Made by a program: the position numbers and the translations under genes. From the NCBI GenBank assembly GCA_958477465.1, contig CAUEFX010000006.1, forward strand, positions 1-64,000: 64,000 nt of DNA. Reading direction: 5' to 3'. Position 1 is the first letter of the stretch. Each line of letters starts with the position of its first letter. Of the stretch, positions 26,054-35,416 are shown piece by piece. This DNA comes from an uncultured Bacteroides sp. Its GTDB lineage: Bacteria; Bacteroidota; Bacteroidia; Bacteroidales; Bacteroidaceae. The notes beneath the pieces were generated by a model. It made no database searches, was not told the DNA's origin, and was given only the letters and a program-made list of their open reading frames with translations.

Positions 26054-27030
26054 TTTTGTCTATGCTTGAATCGCTACATATTGTCCGTTATACAGCAGAG
26101 CAAAGTAAGGTTTGGGATGACTTTGTGGCTCAAACGAAGAATGGGACTTTTCTGTTTCTGCGCGATTATATGGATTATCATGCGGATCGGTTCACGGACT
26201 GTTCATTCCTGTTTTATAAAGAAAAACAACTGGTGGCTTTATTGCCGGCACACATTAACGGCGAAATCTTTGGCACTCATGTGGGACTGACATACGGCGG
26301 CTTTCTCATTTCCCGTCAAGTCACCATAGACATGATGATGGAGATGTTTCGTATGCTGTGCCGCTATCTGAAAGAAAACACGGAAGCCGGCAGGATTCTG
26401 TATCGTGTTATTCCACATATTTACCACGCATATCCTTCAGAAGAAGATCTGTATGCCCTTTTCCGTATGGGAGCCCGTCTCACGGAACGGAAAATCTCCT
26501 CAGTCGTATTGTCGGGTGCAGGAATTCCTTTCCGGAAATTGCGGGTACGAAAACTAAAGCAAGCCCGGAAGGAGGGATTGTCTGTCTGCTCGGATGAGGC
26601 CTACGACCTGTTTTGGCCCGTCTTGGAAGAGAACTTGCAGGAACGCCATGGTGCCAAGCCGGTACATTCTCTGAACGAAATAACTTGTCTGCATAAGAAA
26701 TTCCCGGATAATATCAAGCTTCACCGTATCGTTGACGAAGCCGGAGATACGTTGGCCGGTTGCGTAATGTATATCACCGACAGAGTCGCTCATGTGCAAT
26801 ATATCGGCTCTACCGATCGGGGACGGAAACAGGGAGCACTCGACCTGCTGTTTGACAAGCTGCTTCATGAGTGCTATGCAGATAAAAAATATTTTGATTT
26901 TGGAACTTCGGTAGAGGATGGCGGACGTTATCTGAATGAGGGATTGATATTCCAAAAGGAGGGTTTTGGCGGCCGTGCCGTTGTATATGATGTATATGAA
27001 CTTTGCTTAAATTCGATATCTGATGATTAA
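26050..27030 (+). CDS. GNAT/FemAB-fold acyltransferase-like protein of the amino-sugar module
   Basis: A 326-residue soluble protein. The N-terminal half (VWDDFVAQTKNGTFLFLRDYMDYHADRFTDCSFLFYKEKQLVALLPAH) and the C-terminal half (AGCVMYITDRVAHVQYIGSTDRGRKQGALDLLFDKL) look like the two GNAT-like domains of FemAB-type proteins. It overlaps both neighbours, so the three genes are translationally coupled. Likely N-acylates the 3-amino sugar made by the flanking isomerase and aminotransferase; this role is inferred from position. ATG 26062 is an alternative start. Confidence 0.7.
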   Translation: MILSMLESLHIVRYTAEQSKVWDDFVAQTKNGTFLFLRDYMDYHADRFTDCSFLFYKEKQLVALLPAHINGEIFGTHVGLTYGGFLISRQVTIDMMMEMFRMLCRYLKENTEAGRILYRVIPHIYHAYPSEEDLYALFRMGARLTERKISSVVLSGAGIPFRKLRVRKLKQARKEGLSVCSDEAYDLFWPVLEENLQERHGAKPVHSLNEITCLHKKFPDNIKLHRIVDEAGDTLAGCVMYITDRVAHVQYIGSTDRGRKQGALDLLFDKLLHECYADKKYFDFGTSVEDGGRYLNEGLIFQKEGFGGRAVVYDVYELCLNSISDD

Positions 27031-28123
27031 ATATTTTGAGTTACAGCGTGTTAGCGAGTCTTTTGAACCCGAGTTGTCGGAAGCTGTAAATCGGGTGATT
27101 AAGTCCGGCTGGTATCTTCAGGGAAAAGAGAACGCTGCTTTTGAAGAGAGTTTTGCCAAATATTGCGGAGCGGGCTATTGTGTCGGCACTGGGAATGGCA
27201 TGGATGCCCTGACTCTCATCTTCATGGCTTATCAGCGTCAGAATATAATGCAGGAGGGAGACGAGGTGATCGTTCCAGCCAATACGTGTATTGCTACGAT
27301 TATCGGTGTACTTCGTGCCGGACTCAAACCTGTGCTTTGCGAACCTTTATGGGAAACGTGCAATATAGATCCGGATCGTATAGAGGCATTGATAACTTCA
27401 CGTACGCGGGCTATTCTTCCGGTTCATCTCTACGGGCGGTGCGCTGATATGAACCCGATATTGGATGTTGCCCGTCATTATCATCTGAAAGTAGTGGAGG
27501 ACGTGGCGCAGGCGCATGGAGCGGTCTATGAGGGAAAACGTGCCGGACATTTGGGAGATGCCGCTGCGTTCAGCTTTTATCCCTCCAAAAATCTGGGTGC
27601 ATTGGGAGATGGCGGTGCAGTGGTGACGGATGATGAAGAGGTGGCTGCCTTGGTGCGCTCACTGGGCAATTATGGATCTTCTGCTAAGTATGTGTATCCC
27701 TACAAAGGTATCAACAGCCGCCTCGACGAACTGCAGGCTGCCATTCTTTCGGTGAAATTGCGCCGGCTCGATCAAGACAATGAGCGCCGTAAATGCATTG
27801 CCCGTAAGTATATGAATGAGATTCAAAATGACTTGTTGACTTTGCCCCGGGTGGATAAGTGGGAGCAGGTTGTGTTTCATATATTCCCGGTTTTCTCTCC
27901 TTGCCGTGACCGTTTGCAGGCATTCCTGGCAGAAGAGGGTATACAGACTCTCATTCATTATCCGATACCTCCGCATAAGCAAAAGGCTTTGGCGGAATAC
28001 AGCTCTCTGTCATTGCCGGTGACAGAAAGGATACACCGTGAGGAACTGAGCTTGCCGCTGTCTCCACTGATGACGGATGAAGAGGTGGAGCAGGTCATTG
28101 CAGCGCTGAACAAGTTTGCATAG
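27023..28123 (+). CDS. DegT/DnrJ/EryC1-type PLP sugar aminotransferase (FdtB-like)
   Basis: A 366-residue PLP enzyme that would aminate the 3-keto group of a dTDP-6-deoxyhexose. Visible: GTGNGMDALTLIF (cofactor phosphate region), EDVAQAHGAVYEGKRAGHLGDAAAFSFYPSKNLGALGDGGAVVT with the PLP lysine in PSKN (about 187), and INSRLDELQAAIL. It overlaps the preceding gene by 8 bp. It ends 10 bp from the convergent glycosyltransferase stop, with no obvious intrinsic terminator. Probable product dTDP-Fuc3N or dTDP-Qui3N; which one depends on the isomerase stereochemistry. Confidence 0.9.
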   Translation: MIKYFELQRVSESFEPELSEAVNRVIKSGWYLQGKENAAFEESFAKYCGAGYCVGTGNGMDALTLIFMAYQRQNIMQEGDEVIVPANTCIATIIGVLRAGLKPVLCEPLWETCNIDPDRIEALITSRTRAILPVHLYGRCADMNPILDVARHYHLKVVEDVAQAHGAVYEGKRAGHLGDAAAFSFYPSKNLGALGDGGAVVTDDEEVAALVRSLGNYGSSAKYVYPYKGINSRLDELQAAILSVKLRRLDQDNERRKCIARKYMNEIQNDLLTLPRVDKWEQVVFHIFPVFSPCRDRLQAFLAEEGIQTLIHYPIPPHKQKALAEYSSLSLPVTERIHREELSLPLSPLMTDEEVEQVIAALNKFA

Positions 28124-28133
28124 GGGAAATGCT

Positions 28134-29231
28134 TTAGTGCATTTCCCAGAAATCAATATACTGTCGGGCTACTTTTATATGGTCATGATGTCTTTTTACG
28201 TATTCGATGCTTTGCGCCGATAGTTCGGGGATCTGTTCTTTGTTCAATACGAGGTATTCTAATTTTTGGTAGATGTCTTCTTCTGAGGGGCGTACGTTGA
28301 TGATGGGACGCAGCTCTTTTTCATTTATTATTTCATAGTTCTCTTCTTCTCCTCCACCTACAACTATGATTCCTTTGGCCATGGCCAATAGAGAATTCAT
28401 GGACGGAGTGTACGAATAGAGCTGGTCCAACAGTACATCCGCTTCATCCATCAGCCGTTGATATTGGGCGTAAGGAATATCTATTGCTTCGGAAATGCGG
28501 CATTGGTCAGGATATTTTTTCTGTATCTCTTTTAGTACCGGATACATGATATCAGTTCCTTTCAGTTCGCTTCTGGTAGATTGAATGCCGATGAAGAAGT
28601 TTATTTTGTCCGGAACCGTTCTGAGCCGGCTTGCTGTCTCCGACAGATTGACGGGCAATGGGATGAAAGCAAGTTTCTCGGGATAGAAAGGGATATATGA
28701 TTGATAGTATTCCCAAAGACAGGCAATAATGCCGTTGCATGTTTCGGCTATTTCCTTGTTGGCCTTTACTGTTCCGCCATGCAGATTCTCGTACAGATCG
28801 GCTCTGTTGATTTCAATATCACGGAGGCGGTCTCCTACCTTAAAGTCGGAATAGCGAAATGTATCGGTTTCCATACAGGCCTTTACATAAAAATGGTCTG
28901 TGCCGAAGGCGCCCATGAATACTTTCTTGTTGTGTCTCCGCAGGTATCTGTATACGGGCAGGGTGCGTTCCGAGCGCAAACGCAAAAAGTAGGGATGAAT
29001 GATTTGTACAACGTCGTATCCTCTGAAACGGTGCAGGTTTTTTAATATCCTCATCAGGCAGAGCAATCCTTGGAAGAGGGAATTGTCTTTACGTGTGATG
29101 GAAATATCGCGCGGGTAATTTTTCCAACCGTTTCCGTCGGAAGCGACACATACCGTATGCCCCAAAGCGCGTAATCCTTGTGCAAGTGTCCAATGCAGCC
29201 CGCTAAAATCACCGATAAGTAAAATCTTCAT
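28134..29231 (-). CDS. glycosyltransferase-like protein (GT-B fold, group 1/4 type)
   Basis: A 365-residue protein starting MKILLIGDFSGLHWTLAQGLRALGHTVCVASDG, a Rossmann start typical of GT-B transferases. Its C-terminal half has IQSTRSELKGTDIMYPVLKEI, ADVLLDQLYSYTPSMNSLLAMAKGIIVVGG and ENYEIINEKELRPIINV, the donor-binding pattern of GT4-like enzymes with the E-x7-E replaced. The frame extends 43 codons upstream, but ATG 29231 overlaps the preceding gene's stop by 4 bp and is preferred. Donor and acceptor unknown; probably acts on cell-surface polysaccharide with its neighbours. Confidence 0.8.
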   Translation of the reverse strand: MKILLIGDFSGLHWTLAQGLRALGHTVCVASDGNGWKNYPRDISITRKDNSLFQGLLCLMRILKNLHRFRGYDVVQIIHPYFLRLRSERTLPVYRYLRRHNKKVFMGAFGTDHFYVKACMETDTFRYSDFKVGDRLRDIEINRADLYENLHGGTVKANKEIAETCNGIIACLWEYYQSYIPFYPEKLAFIPLPVNLSETASRLRTVPDKINFFIGIQSTRSELKGTDIMYPVLKEIQKKYPDQCRISEAIDIPYAQYQRLMDEADVLLDQLYSYTPSMNSLLAMAKGIIVVGGGEEENYEIINEKELRPIINVRPSEEDIYQKLEYLVLNKEQIPELSAQSIEYVKRHHDHIKVARQYIDFWEMH

Positions 29232-30112
29232 AGATGCGAAAATAAGTTTATTATGATTCTTGTAATGGAATATTTCCATGAATACTTCCTTGCCGGCAAT
29301 GGGAGGTATTTCGTCTGTACCAATTCCTTTATGCTTTGGTGTATGAAGGAGCAGGAACATTGATTATGGAATAGTTGGAGGATGTAATCGATGGTCAGAA
29401 AATGTATCCTCCGCTGCAAAGCCTCTTTTTGCAGGGGAGATGCCGTGGATGCGCTTTCGAGGAATTCTCTTAACGATGTAAGTATCTGCCGGAAGTCATG
29501 GATGCGTTTCAGGCGGTGAGAGTTCTCTTGTCTATGCAGAATGGAATGGGGATGCTGATAATAAGCGTACACCGTCAGGTTGGTGATGACAGTGACTCCG
29601 GCATAGAAATACGCTTTGGCAATAAGGGCTTCATCCTCATGGTAGGCATTCTCCGGAAAGGAAAAACTATGGCTGAGAAACCATTCTCTTAGAAAGAAGT
29701 GCCTCCAGGCCGATCCCATAAAATTGTATTTATTCATGAAGGCAGCTCCCGTCGGGTAGACTTGATGCTCTGTTCTTTTATGTTTCTTAGGAGTCTCGTT
29801 GGAGTGGGAAACCGGCTGGAATCCGAAAGAAAGCATGTCCGGATGATGCGATGCGAGGAGAGACATACACTGCAATAAAGTATCGGGAAACAGATAGTCG
29901 TCGGCATCTACGAATAGCAGGTATTTGCCTTGAGCCTTGCGGATACCGATGTTACGGGCTCCTCCCAGTCCTTTTCCCTCATCATCGGCAATAATTATTT
30001 CATACTCTCCGGCCTCCATCCCTTGGTTGCGGATGGAAGCGAGACAACGATCCAACATGTTCTTATCTGCCTTGCCGTAAAAAGGAATGATTATGCTCAG
30101 TTTTAACTCCAT
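29228..30112 (-). CDS. family 2 glycosyltransferase
   Basis: A 294-residue GT-A enzyme: LSIIIPFYGKADKNMLDRCLASIRNQ at the N-terminus, the nucleotide-sugar site IIADDEGKGLGGARNIGI and the metal-binding LFVDADDYL (DxD). The C-terminal third is helical and basic. First gene of a two-gene minus-strand unit (4-bp overlap with the next), divergent from the flippase at 30361. Acceptor unknown. Confidence 0.9.
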   Translation of the reverse strand: MELKLSIIIPFYGKADKNMLDRCLASIRNQGMEAGEYEIIIADDEGKGLGGARNIGIRKAQGKYLLFVDADDYLFPDTLLQCMSLLASHHPDMLSFGFQPVSHSNETPKKHKRTEHQVYPTGAAFMNKYNFMGSAWRHFFLREWFLSHSFSFPENAYHEDEALIAKAYFYAGVTVITNLTVYAYYQHPHSILHRQENSHRLKRIHDFRQILTSLREFLESASTASPLQKEALQRRIHFLTIDYILQLFHNQCSCSFIHQSIKELVQTKYLPLPARKYSWKYSITRIIINLFSHL

Positions 30113-30210
30113 ACTGCAAAAATAGCGATAATTTTATATTTATACCATAGGCATCACATAAAACGGCGGATTCTTTGGCGGAAAATCAATGACATATATG
30201 CTAAAATCTC

Positions 30211-30218
30211 TATCTTTG
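30211..30218 (+). promoter_or_regulatory. candidate -7 box of the flippase operon
   Basis: TATCTTTG matches TAnnTTTG and lies about 143 bp before the flippase ATG in the divergent spacer. No -33 element at the expected distance was seen. Confidence 0.35.
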
Positions 30219-30360
30219 TCTATCTAAGAAACTGTTTTAAACTTTGCTTTCGGTAAACGGATGGATACTGCCGGGAAGAAAATGCAGGCGGGGGCTGAAA
30301 CAGGGGGGACATGGTTTTTGTATGTTTGGTTTGTGGAATTAGAATAAATTTTTGTTTTAG

Positions 30361-31842
30361 ATGACAGAGAAACAGTCGGCTTATCGTCAGATATTTAAAG
30401 CTACCAGTATTTTCGGTGGGGTACAGGTCTTTAATATATTGATAAGTGTTATAAAGTTAAAGGTGGTTGCAGTTCTTTTGGGGCCCGGAGGAATCGGACT
30501 TTTGGGGATGCTGAATTCTACGCTGGATGTTATAAAGACAATTACAGGCTTGGGACTTAGCTCGAGTGCGGTGAAAGAGGTCTCGCAGGCTGCCGGAAGC
30601 GGTGATATACTTAAGGTGTCGTCTATCTTGAAAACGTTGCGGCGCTGGTTGTATCTGACGGGGATATTGGGCTTTCTGGTGACGCTGACGCTTGCTCCTT
30701 ATCTCAGCCGGTGGACCTTCGGCAACGAGGATTATACCTGGTCGTTTGTCTGGCTGTCCGTGGTTCTGTTTTTGGCGGCATTGAGTTCCGGACAGTTGGC
30801 GGCATTGCAAGGGCTGCGTAAAATCGGGTATCTGGCTAAGTCGGGAATGATCGGTTCGCTCATCGGACTGTTGCTTTCTGTGCCGCTTTTCTTCTTCTTT
30901 TCTTATGGAGGAATCGTGCCTTCGATTATCATTTCGGCTGTCTGTACATTGGCGTTGTCTTCTTTTTATGCCCGTAAAATAAAAACCGGGGAAGTCTCAC
31001 AGACATTGCAAGAGTCATTGAGGCAAGGGACTGCAATGGTCAAATTAGGCATTGCAATGATGCTCAGCAGTGCCATGGCGATTGTTGCCGGGTATCTTCT
31101 GAAAGCGTATATCACCCAGAATGGCAGCATTGACGATGCGGGTATATTCCAGTCCGGATTTTCAATAACCGAGGGGTATTTCGGATTGATATTTACTGCG
31201 ATGGCGACTGATTATTATCCGCGTCTGGCGGCAGTGAACAATAATAATGTAAAGGTACGGGATGAAGTAAACAAGCAAGCGGAGATGGGGCTGTTGCTGG
31301 CTTTCCCGATTGTCATTATAGCCCTGTTCCTGATGCCTGTGCTTATCAGACTGTTGTATTCGGCCACTTTTATGGATAGCGTCTTGTATGTGAACTGGGC
31401 CATGCTGGGCAATGTCTTCAAGATCGGCTCTTGGACCATGGGGTATGTCTTGATAGCCAAGGGAGAAAGTAGAATCTTTACTTGCACGGCAGTCTTTTTT
31501 AATTCTGTATATCTTCTCTTGCACATTGCCGGATACAACTATTGGGGAATTGAAGGGGTGGGCATTGCCTTTCTGGTTTATTATATAATCCATTTTGTGG
31601 GGATATATATCATTTGTTACCGGTTGTTCGGGATTGGATATTATAAATGTTTCTGGATGCTGTTTCTGGTGGTTCTGGCTTTGGCTATTGTCGCTTTTTA
31701 TATGCAATCCGTTGAGAATGTCTGGATCAAATATACCTCTGCCGCCCTTTTACTGTCGATAAGCTTATATATCTCTTATGATCAGATTAACAAAAGAATA
31801 AATATATTTCAATTACTGTCTAAAAGGATGAATAGAAAATGA
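30361..31842 (+). CDS. O-antigen/polysaccharide flippase (Wzx-type, MOP superfamily)
   Basis: A 493-residue protein with about 12-14 hydrophobic helices. The N-terminus (SAYRQIFKATSIFGGVQVFNILISVIKLKVVAVLLGPGGIGLLGMLNSTLDVI) is typical of WzxE-like O-antigen translocases. It would flip undecaprenyl-linked oligosaccharide across the inner membrane. It overlaps the acyltransferase gene by 4 bp. Together with the amino-sugar genes it points to a surface glycan, but no Wzy polymerase or initiating transferase is visible here, so this is only part of a pathway (perhaps a protein O-glycan or ECA-like route). Confidence 0.9.
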   Translation: MTEKQSAYRQIFKATSIFGGVQVFNILISVIKLKVVAVLLGPGGIGLLGMLNSTLDVIKTITGLGLSSSAVKEVSQAAGSGDILKVSSILKTLRRWLYLTGILGFLVTLTLAPYLSRWTFGNEDYTWSFVWLSVVLFLAALSSGQLAALQGLRKIGYLAKSGMIGSLIGLLLSVPLFFFFSYGGIVPSIIISAVCTLALSSFYARKIKTGEVSQTLQESLRQGTAMVKLGIAMMLSSAMAIVAGYLLKAYITQNGSIDDAGIFQSGFSITEGYFGLIFTAMATDYYPRLAAVNNNNVKVRDEVNKQAEMGLLLAFPIVIIALFLMPVLIRLLYSATFMDSVLYVNWAMLGNVFKIGSWTMGYVLIAKGESRIFTCTAVFFNSVYLLLHIAGYNYWGIEGVGIAFLVYYIIHFVGIYIICYRLFGIGYYKCFWMLFLVVLALAIVAFYMQSVENVWIKYTSAALLLSISLYISYDQINKRINIFQLLSKRMNRK

Positions 31843-32606
31843 GATTGAATTGTAGAAAAATAGGTAGCTTGGCTTCAACCTTGATTCAAGTGAACTGGTT
31901 TAAAACGATTTATATTAATTTCCGGATGCTGCCGTTGAAAGATGCCATGAAACTGCCGATTATCATTTGGGGCAGGTGCCGTCTCGCTTTGGAGGGAGGG
32001 AGAATCGTGTTTGAGGTACCGGTTAAGAGGGCTATGCTGAAAATAGGGTATCGTTATGAGGAATTTTATTTTAAGGAGCCTGCTCAAATAAAGATACATG
32101 GTACGTTTGTTGTGAGAGGGGAGGTCTGGATGGGCTCTTCTGTTCAGCTATTGGTAGGGGCCGGAGCCAATCTGACAATGGGGCAGTTGTCGAGTATCGG
32201 GTCTTACACCTCTTTAATATGTACCAAGAGCGTCTGGTTTTCGGATTATTCGCGTGTCGGGGGCTTTTCTTCGATATCGGACAGCAATTATCACTATATG
32301 AAAAATGTGAAAGACCATTCTATACATCCTTTTAATAGAGCGGTAAAGATCGGCTCCAGAAATTATATAGGTTCAAGAGTGGCTCTTTTGCCGGGTACCG
32401 TAACGCCGGACAACATAACGGTAGGGTATGGGTCTGTGTGCAATAGAAACTATAGGAATATAATCCCTGAAAACTCCATAATAGCCGGTGTGCCGGCAAA
32501 ATTGGTCAAAGAGAATATTGTGAGGATATTCGATTCTGAAAAAGAGGAACGGATAACTGCGTTTTTTGCCGAGTCCGGCAGTGATGTCTATTACGATGAT
32601 ATTTAA
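31839..32606 (+). CDS. left-handed beta-helix (hexapeptide) acyltransferase
   Basis: A 255-residue protein with hexapeptide-repeat spacing (GSRNYIGSRVALLPGTVTPDNITVGYGSVCNRN, about 165-200) and the terminal IAGVPAKLVKENI motif of LbetaH O-acetyltransferases. SDSNYHYM is at the position where these enzymes place a catalytic histidine. Translationally coupled to the flippase. It probably O-acetylates a sugar of the same glycan. Confidence 0.85.
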   Translation: MRLNCRKIGSLASTLIQVNWFKTIYINFRMLPLKDAMKLPIIIWGRCRLALEGGRIVFEVPVKRAMLKIGYRYEEFYFKEPAQIKIHGTFVVRGEVWMGSSVQLLVGAGANLTMGQLSSIGSYTSLICTKSVWFSDYSRVGGFSSISDSNYHYMKNVKDHSIHPFNRAVKIGSRNYIGSRVALLPGTVTPDNITVGYGSVCNRNYRNIIPENSIIAGVPAKLVKENIVRIFDSEKEERITAFFAESGSDVYYDDI

Positions 32607-32843
32607 TTGGCATACTGTTCGCATATAAGCGTACATGTGTTCATTTTCGTACAGGTTGGATTTTTGGATAGTCGCTGATAGCCAGTGTGTTGATGTTTTG
32701 GCACGCTGCTTGCATTGGAATACATGAAGACGGGCATCAAAAAAAAAATAGAAAAAAAATGGAAAATGATGCAACTTTTGAATGGGTCGATGCGTCTAAT
32801 GTATAAACAGAAAAAAAGTTTAACTAAATAAAAAGATACGATT

Positions 32844-33293
32844 ATGAAAACAACAGTATTTTTCAGAACGATTGTTTTGGCAGTTATGGCAGTTATCGGC
32901 ATGGCAAATGCAGAGTTGAAAGCTCAGGAAGAGAACTTCATCACGAATGAAATTAAAGAGGGCGATCTTGTTACTTCAAAAGTGATTTATAACAGTATGG
33001 ACGGCGCTCTTTACAGACACATGAAATATGATTTTACGTACGATGATCAGAAGAGAATGACTGCTAAAGAGGCGTTTAAGTGGGATGGAGTCCGGGATAA
33101 ATGGGTGCCCTATTTCAAGATTACTTATTTGTATAGCGGTAATGAAATAACGATGGAGTATGCCCGCTGGAATGAACGCCATAAAGCTTATACTGACTCG
33201 GTAGAGAAGAGTGTTTATGAACTTAATGCAAATAATATGCCGGTGGCATATATAAACAACAGCGGAGCGAAGACGGAAAAAGTCGGTGCCTGA
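32844..33293 (+). CDS. DUF3836-like small exported protein
   Basis: A 149-residue protein with signal peptide (VIGMANAELKAQ) and a YKITYLYSGNE...YELNANNMPVAY pattern found in Bacteroides DUF3836 proteins, which form simple beta-hairpin (wing-like) repeats. Function unknown. A monocistronic gene in a repeat-rich spacer; no terminator directly follows it, the first being at 33547. Confidence 0.7.
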   Translation: MKTTVFFRTIVLAVMAVIGMANAELKAQEENFITNEIKEGDLVTSKVIYNSMDGALYRHMKYDFTYDDQKRMTAKEAFKWDGVRDKWVPYFKITYLYSGNEITMEYARWNERHKAYTDSVEKSVYELNANNMPVAYINNSGAKTEKVGA

Positions 33294-33383
33294 CAGTTTT
33301 GAATAAATGTGACAACTGTGCAGAACCGGCAATCGTGGTTCTTGATTCTATATTGTAACAAAAAAGGATTGTTCGGTGTACCG

Positions 33384-33522
33384 AAAATCAATTTACCCGA
33401 AGATGAACTTTCAATTTGAAACTTAGTCATCTGATTTGAAACTTGGAGATCTCCAAAAGGTAGGAGAAAGGAAGATTGTCAAAACTTAATTTTGCCGAAG
33501 GCGAACTTCTAATTTGAAATTT
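33384..33522 (+). repeat. two degenerate about 41-bp direct repeats
   Basis: The copies at 33384-33424 and 33481-33522 share CCGAAG-n-n-GAACTT followed by AATTTGAAA and match at roughly 33 of 41 positions. A third partial copy (GATTTGAAACTTGG) begins at 33432. They lie in the non-coding spacer after the DUF3836-like gene. Confidence 0.6.
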
Positions 33523-33546
33523 GGGTATCCCCTGAAAATAAGAGAA

Positions 33547-33591
33547 AGAGCTGTATCAAACTCTGTATTGAGTAATGATACGGCTCTTTTT
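33547..33591 (+). terminator. terminator after the DUF3836-like gene
   Basis: AGAGCTGTATCA (33547-33558) pairs with TGATACGGCTCT (33576-33587), one G-T wobble, then TTTTTATT. Confidence 0.8.
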
Positions 33592-33601
33592 ATTAGGTTT
33601 A

Positions 33602-33716
33602 GCAATTGCAATTTGTGCTTTCTGGAGGGAGCTTTTAGTATTGCCACCCGCTCTCTTTACTGTTTCTGCAGTTGCAATTTGCAACTTTCCGGAGGGTGTT
33701 GCCACCCTCTTTTTTG
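33602..33716 (+). repeat. two about 50-bp direct repeats, the second forming a terminator
   Basis: The copies start at 33602 and 33668 with GCA(A/G)TTGCAATTTG, then CTTTC(T/C)GGAGGG and TTGCCACCC followed by CTCT. In the second copy GAGGGTG (33692) and CACCCTC (33703) form a perfect 7-bp hairpin followed by seven pyrimidines, a terminator on the plus strand that abuts the stop codon of the convergent nuclease gene. Confidence 0.65.
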
Positions 33717-35297
33717 TTATGGAATTATGACTTTAAGTGTGGTACAATATTCTCCGTTGTACACACGTATTAGATAAAATCCGTTAGTCAAGCCGTCTGT
33801 TGGCAGGACAAAATAACTTCCGGATGAGGAAGCCGTTTCTATGAAGGCGATTTGTCCGCTGATAGAAAGAACTTCCACCTTGCTTATATTTTCTCCTTTC
33901 AAGGTCAGGTAACCGTCACGGGGATTACCGAAGATCTGAACCATGTCTCGAAGGTCGGCCTCCTGCTGGCTGTTTCCGGAAGTTTTCCCCAACATCAGGG
34001 CCGTGATAATCGGATCATGGTCGGAACAACGATAAGGGTCCGGAGAATAATTCGCGGCGTTTTTATAGCCGAACTTGCTCTGTTCGTCTGCATTGATATG
34101 CCAGGGGAAGGCATCTATCACCTGTTTGCTCATGCTGACGGAAGCAATCGAATGGTCCAGATAACCGGTGGCTCCTCCATAGACATAGCTGTAATCCCGG
34201 GGAGAGTACTGTTCGAGCAGGTTTGTCAGGGAGGCATCTGTCAATATTCGGATAGGGTCCTCTTTTGAATAACTGTTCAAGTCACCCAGTATCAATATAT
34301 CCGGATCTTCGTAATAGCTGGTTAGGGTATTCAATTCATTGACGATTGTACGCGCTTCGGATTGGCGTTGAGCATTTGAGCCTCCTTGCCCGTCGTATTG
34401 ATCGGCATTGCTGCCGCTACCGCTTGTCTTTGCTTTGAAGTGATTCAATGAGATGATCAGTCTTTCCTGATTCTCTTTCAGGTCGAATGCCTGTGCTACG
34501 TGGCGGAGCTTGAGGTACGATCCCACGGAACGGAAATCCTTGTAGGGCGCTATTTTATCTGCATTGTAAACAAACACATTTTTGGTGTAAGTGCTTTCTT
34601 TGCTGTCTCCACTATCTATGTAAGCATATCTCTCCGTGCCGGCTGCCTCATTGAGTCCGTTGACTATATCTTGTACGGCCGTTTGCCCTTCGCCAACCTC
34701 ACATAGGGCATATATATCTGCATCTATGGCTTTAAGGGCGGCAAGGATTTTGGTCCGCTGCCTTGTAAACTCGGCTTGATTGGCCGCACCGTATTGAGAA
34801 TTCCATAAGGAGCTGTTGGATATGTAATAGTTTAGGTTGAAACTGGCTATTTTCAGGTTATACGGTGATGTTATCTCTTTGGGTTGGGGAGTACGTTCGT
34901 TACCGGTAAAAGTCGGTGCTGTTTTGGGAGTAAGGGTATAGGCACCATTGCTTACAGAGATTGTTCCGGTAAGATTGGTGACTTGCCACCCTGTGCGGCA
35001 AAAAAAGGTATTGTCCACCTTTAGCGATAAAAGCCGTCCGGAGAGGCTGTTTTTCCATTGGGTATACATCTCTTTTCCCGGAGCATTCTCCTCGGTTGAC
35101 CACTGTATGCGTTCTGCAGCTAAGGTTAAGATTCCCTTAGAACTTAAATTCTGCATGTCGGTGACAGTCAATTGATTGACGATCGTTACTTCTTTCCCGT
35201 TCAGATTCGTGTCGAAATTGTCAGGAAAGATCACTCTCTGCTGGGCGAGTAGGAAACTCGGTAAGAGAGCTACGAGTAGAAGTAGTCTTTGCTTCAT
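33717..35297 (-). CDS. secreted endonuclease/exonuclease/phosphatase-family protein with sorting-like tail
   Basis: A 526-residue exported protein. After the signal peptide (LLPSFLLAQ) comes a beta-rich OB-like region (about 20-130), then an EEP nuclease domain (about 148-440) with LKIASFNLNYY, DIYALCEVGE, DILILGDLNSYSKEDP (catalytic D-x-N) and the closing CSDHDPI. The last about 75 residues (VQIFGNPRDGYLTLKG...NGFYLIRVYNGEYCTTLKVIIP) resemble a type IX secretion tail. Probably degrades extracellular DNA or RNA. A single-gene unit bounded by hairpins on both sides. Confidence 0.85.
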   Translation of the reverse strand: MKQRLLLLVALLPSFLLAQQRVIFPDNFDTNLNGKEVTIVNQLTVTDMQNLSSKGILTLAAERIQWSTEENAPGKEMYTQWKNSLSGRLLSLKVDNTFFCRTGWQVTNLTGTISVSNGAYTLTPKTAPTFTGNERTPQPKEITSPYNLKIASFNLNYYISNSSLWNSQYGAANQAEFTRQRTKILAALKAIDADIYALCEVGEGQTAVQDIVNGLNEAAGTERYAYIDSGDSKESTYTKNVFVYNADKIAPYKDFRSVGSYLKLRHVAQAFDLKENQERLIISLNHFKAKTSGSGSNADQYDGQGGSNAQRQSEARTIVNELNTLTSYYEDPDILILGDLNSYSKEDPIRILTDASLTNLLEQYSPRDYSYVYGGATGYLDHSIASVSMSKQVIDAFPWHINADEQSKFGYKNAANYSPDPYRCSDHDPIITALMLGKTSGNSQQEADLRDMVQIFGNPRDGYLTLKGENISKVEVLSISGQIAFIETASSSGSYFVLPTDGLTNGFYLIRVYNGEYCTTLKVIIP

Positions 35298-35368
35298 ATA
35301 ACTTGTTTTTAGGTTAATGAAGCAAATTTAGATATAAATCTCGATTTATATAGCCCGTGTGATAAGAA

Positions 35369-35408
35369 AATGAGGGTGCATCAAAAAGAAAGTTCTGATA
35401 CACCCTCA
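35369..35408 (-). terminator. terminator of the exporter operon
   Basis: TGAGGGTGCATCA (35371-35383) pairs with TGATACACCCTCA (35396-35408), one G-T wobble. The complementary strand continues with TTTTC, and it lies 8 bp after the TolC-like stop codon. Confidence 0.85.
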
Positions 35409-35416
35409 TTTATTGA

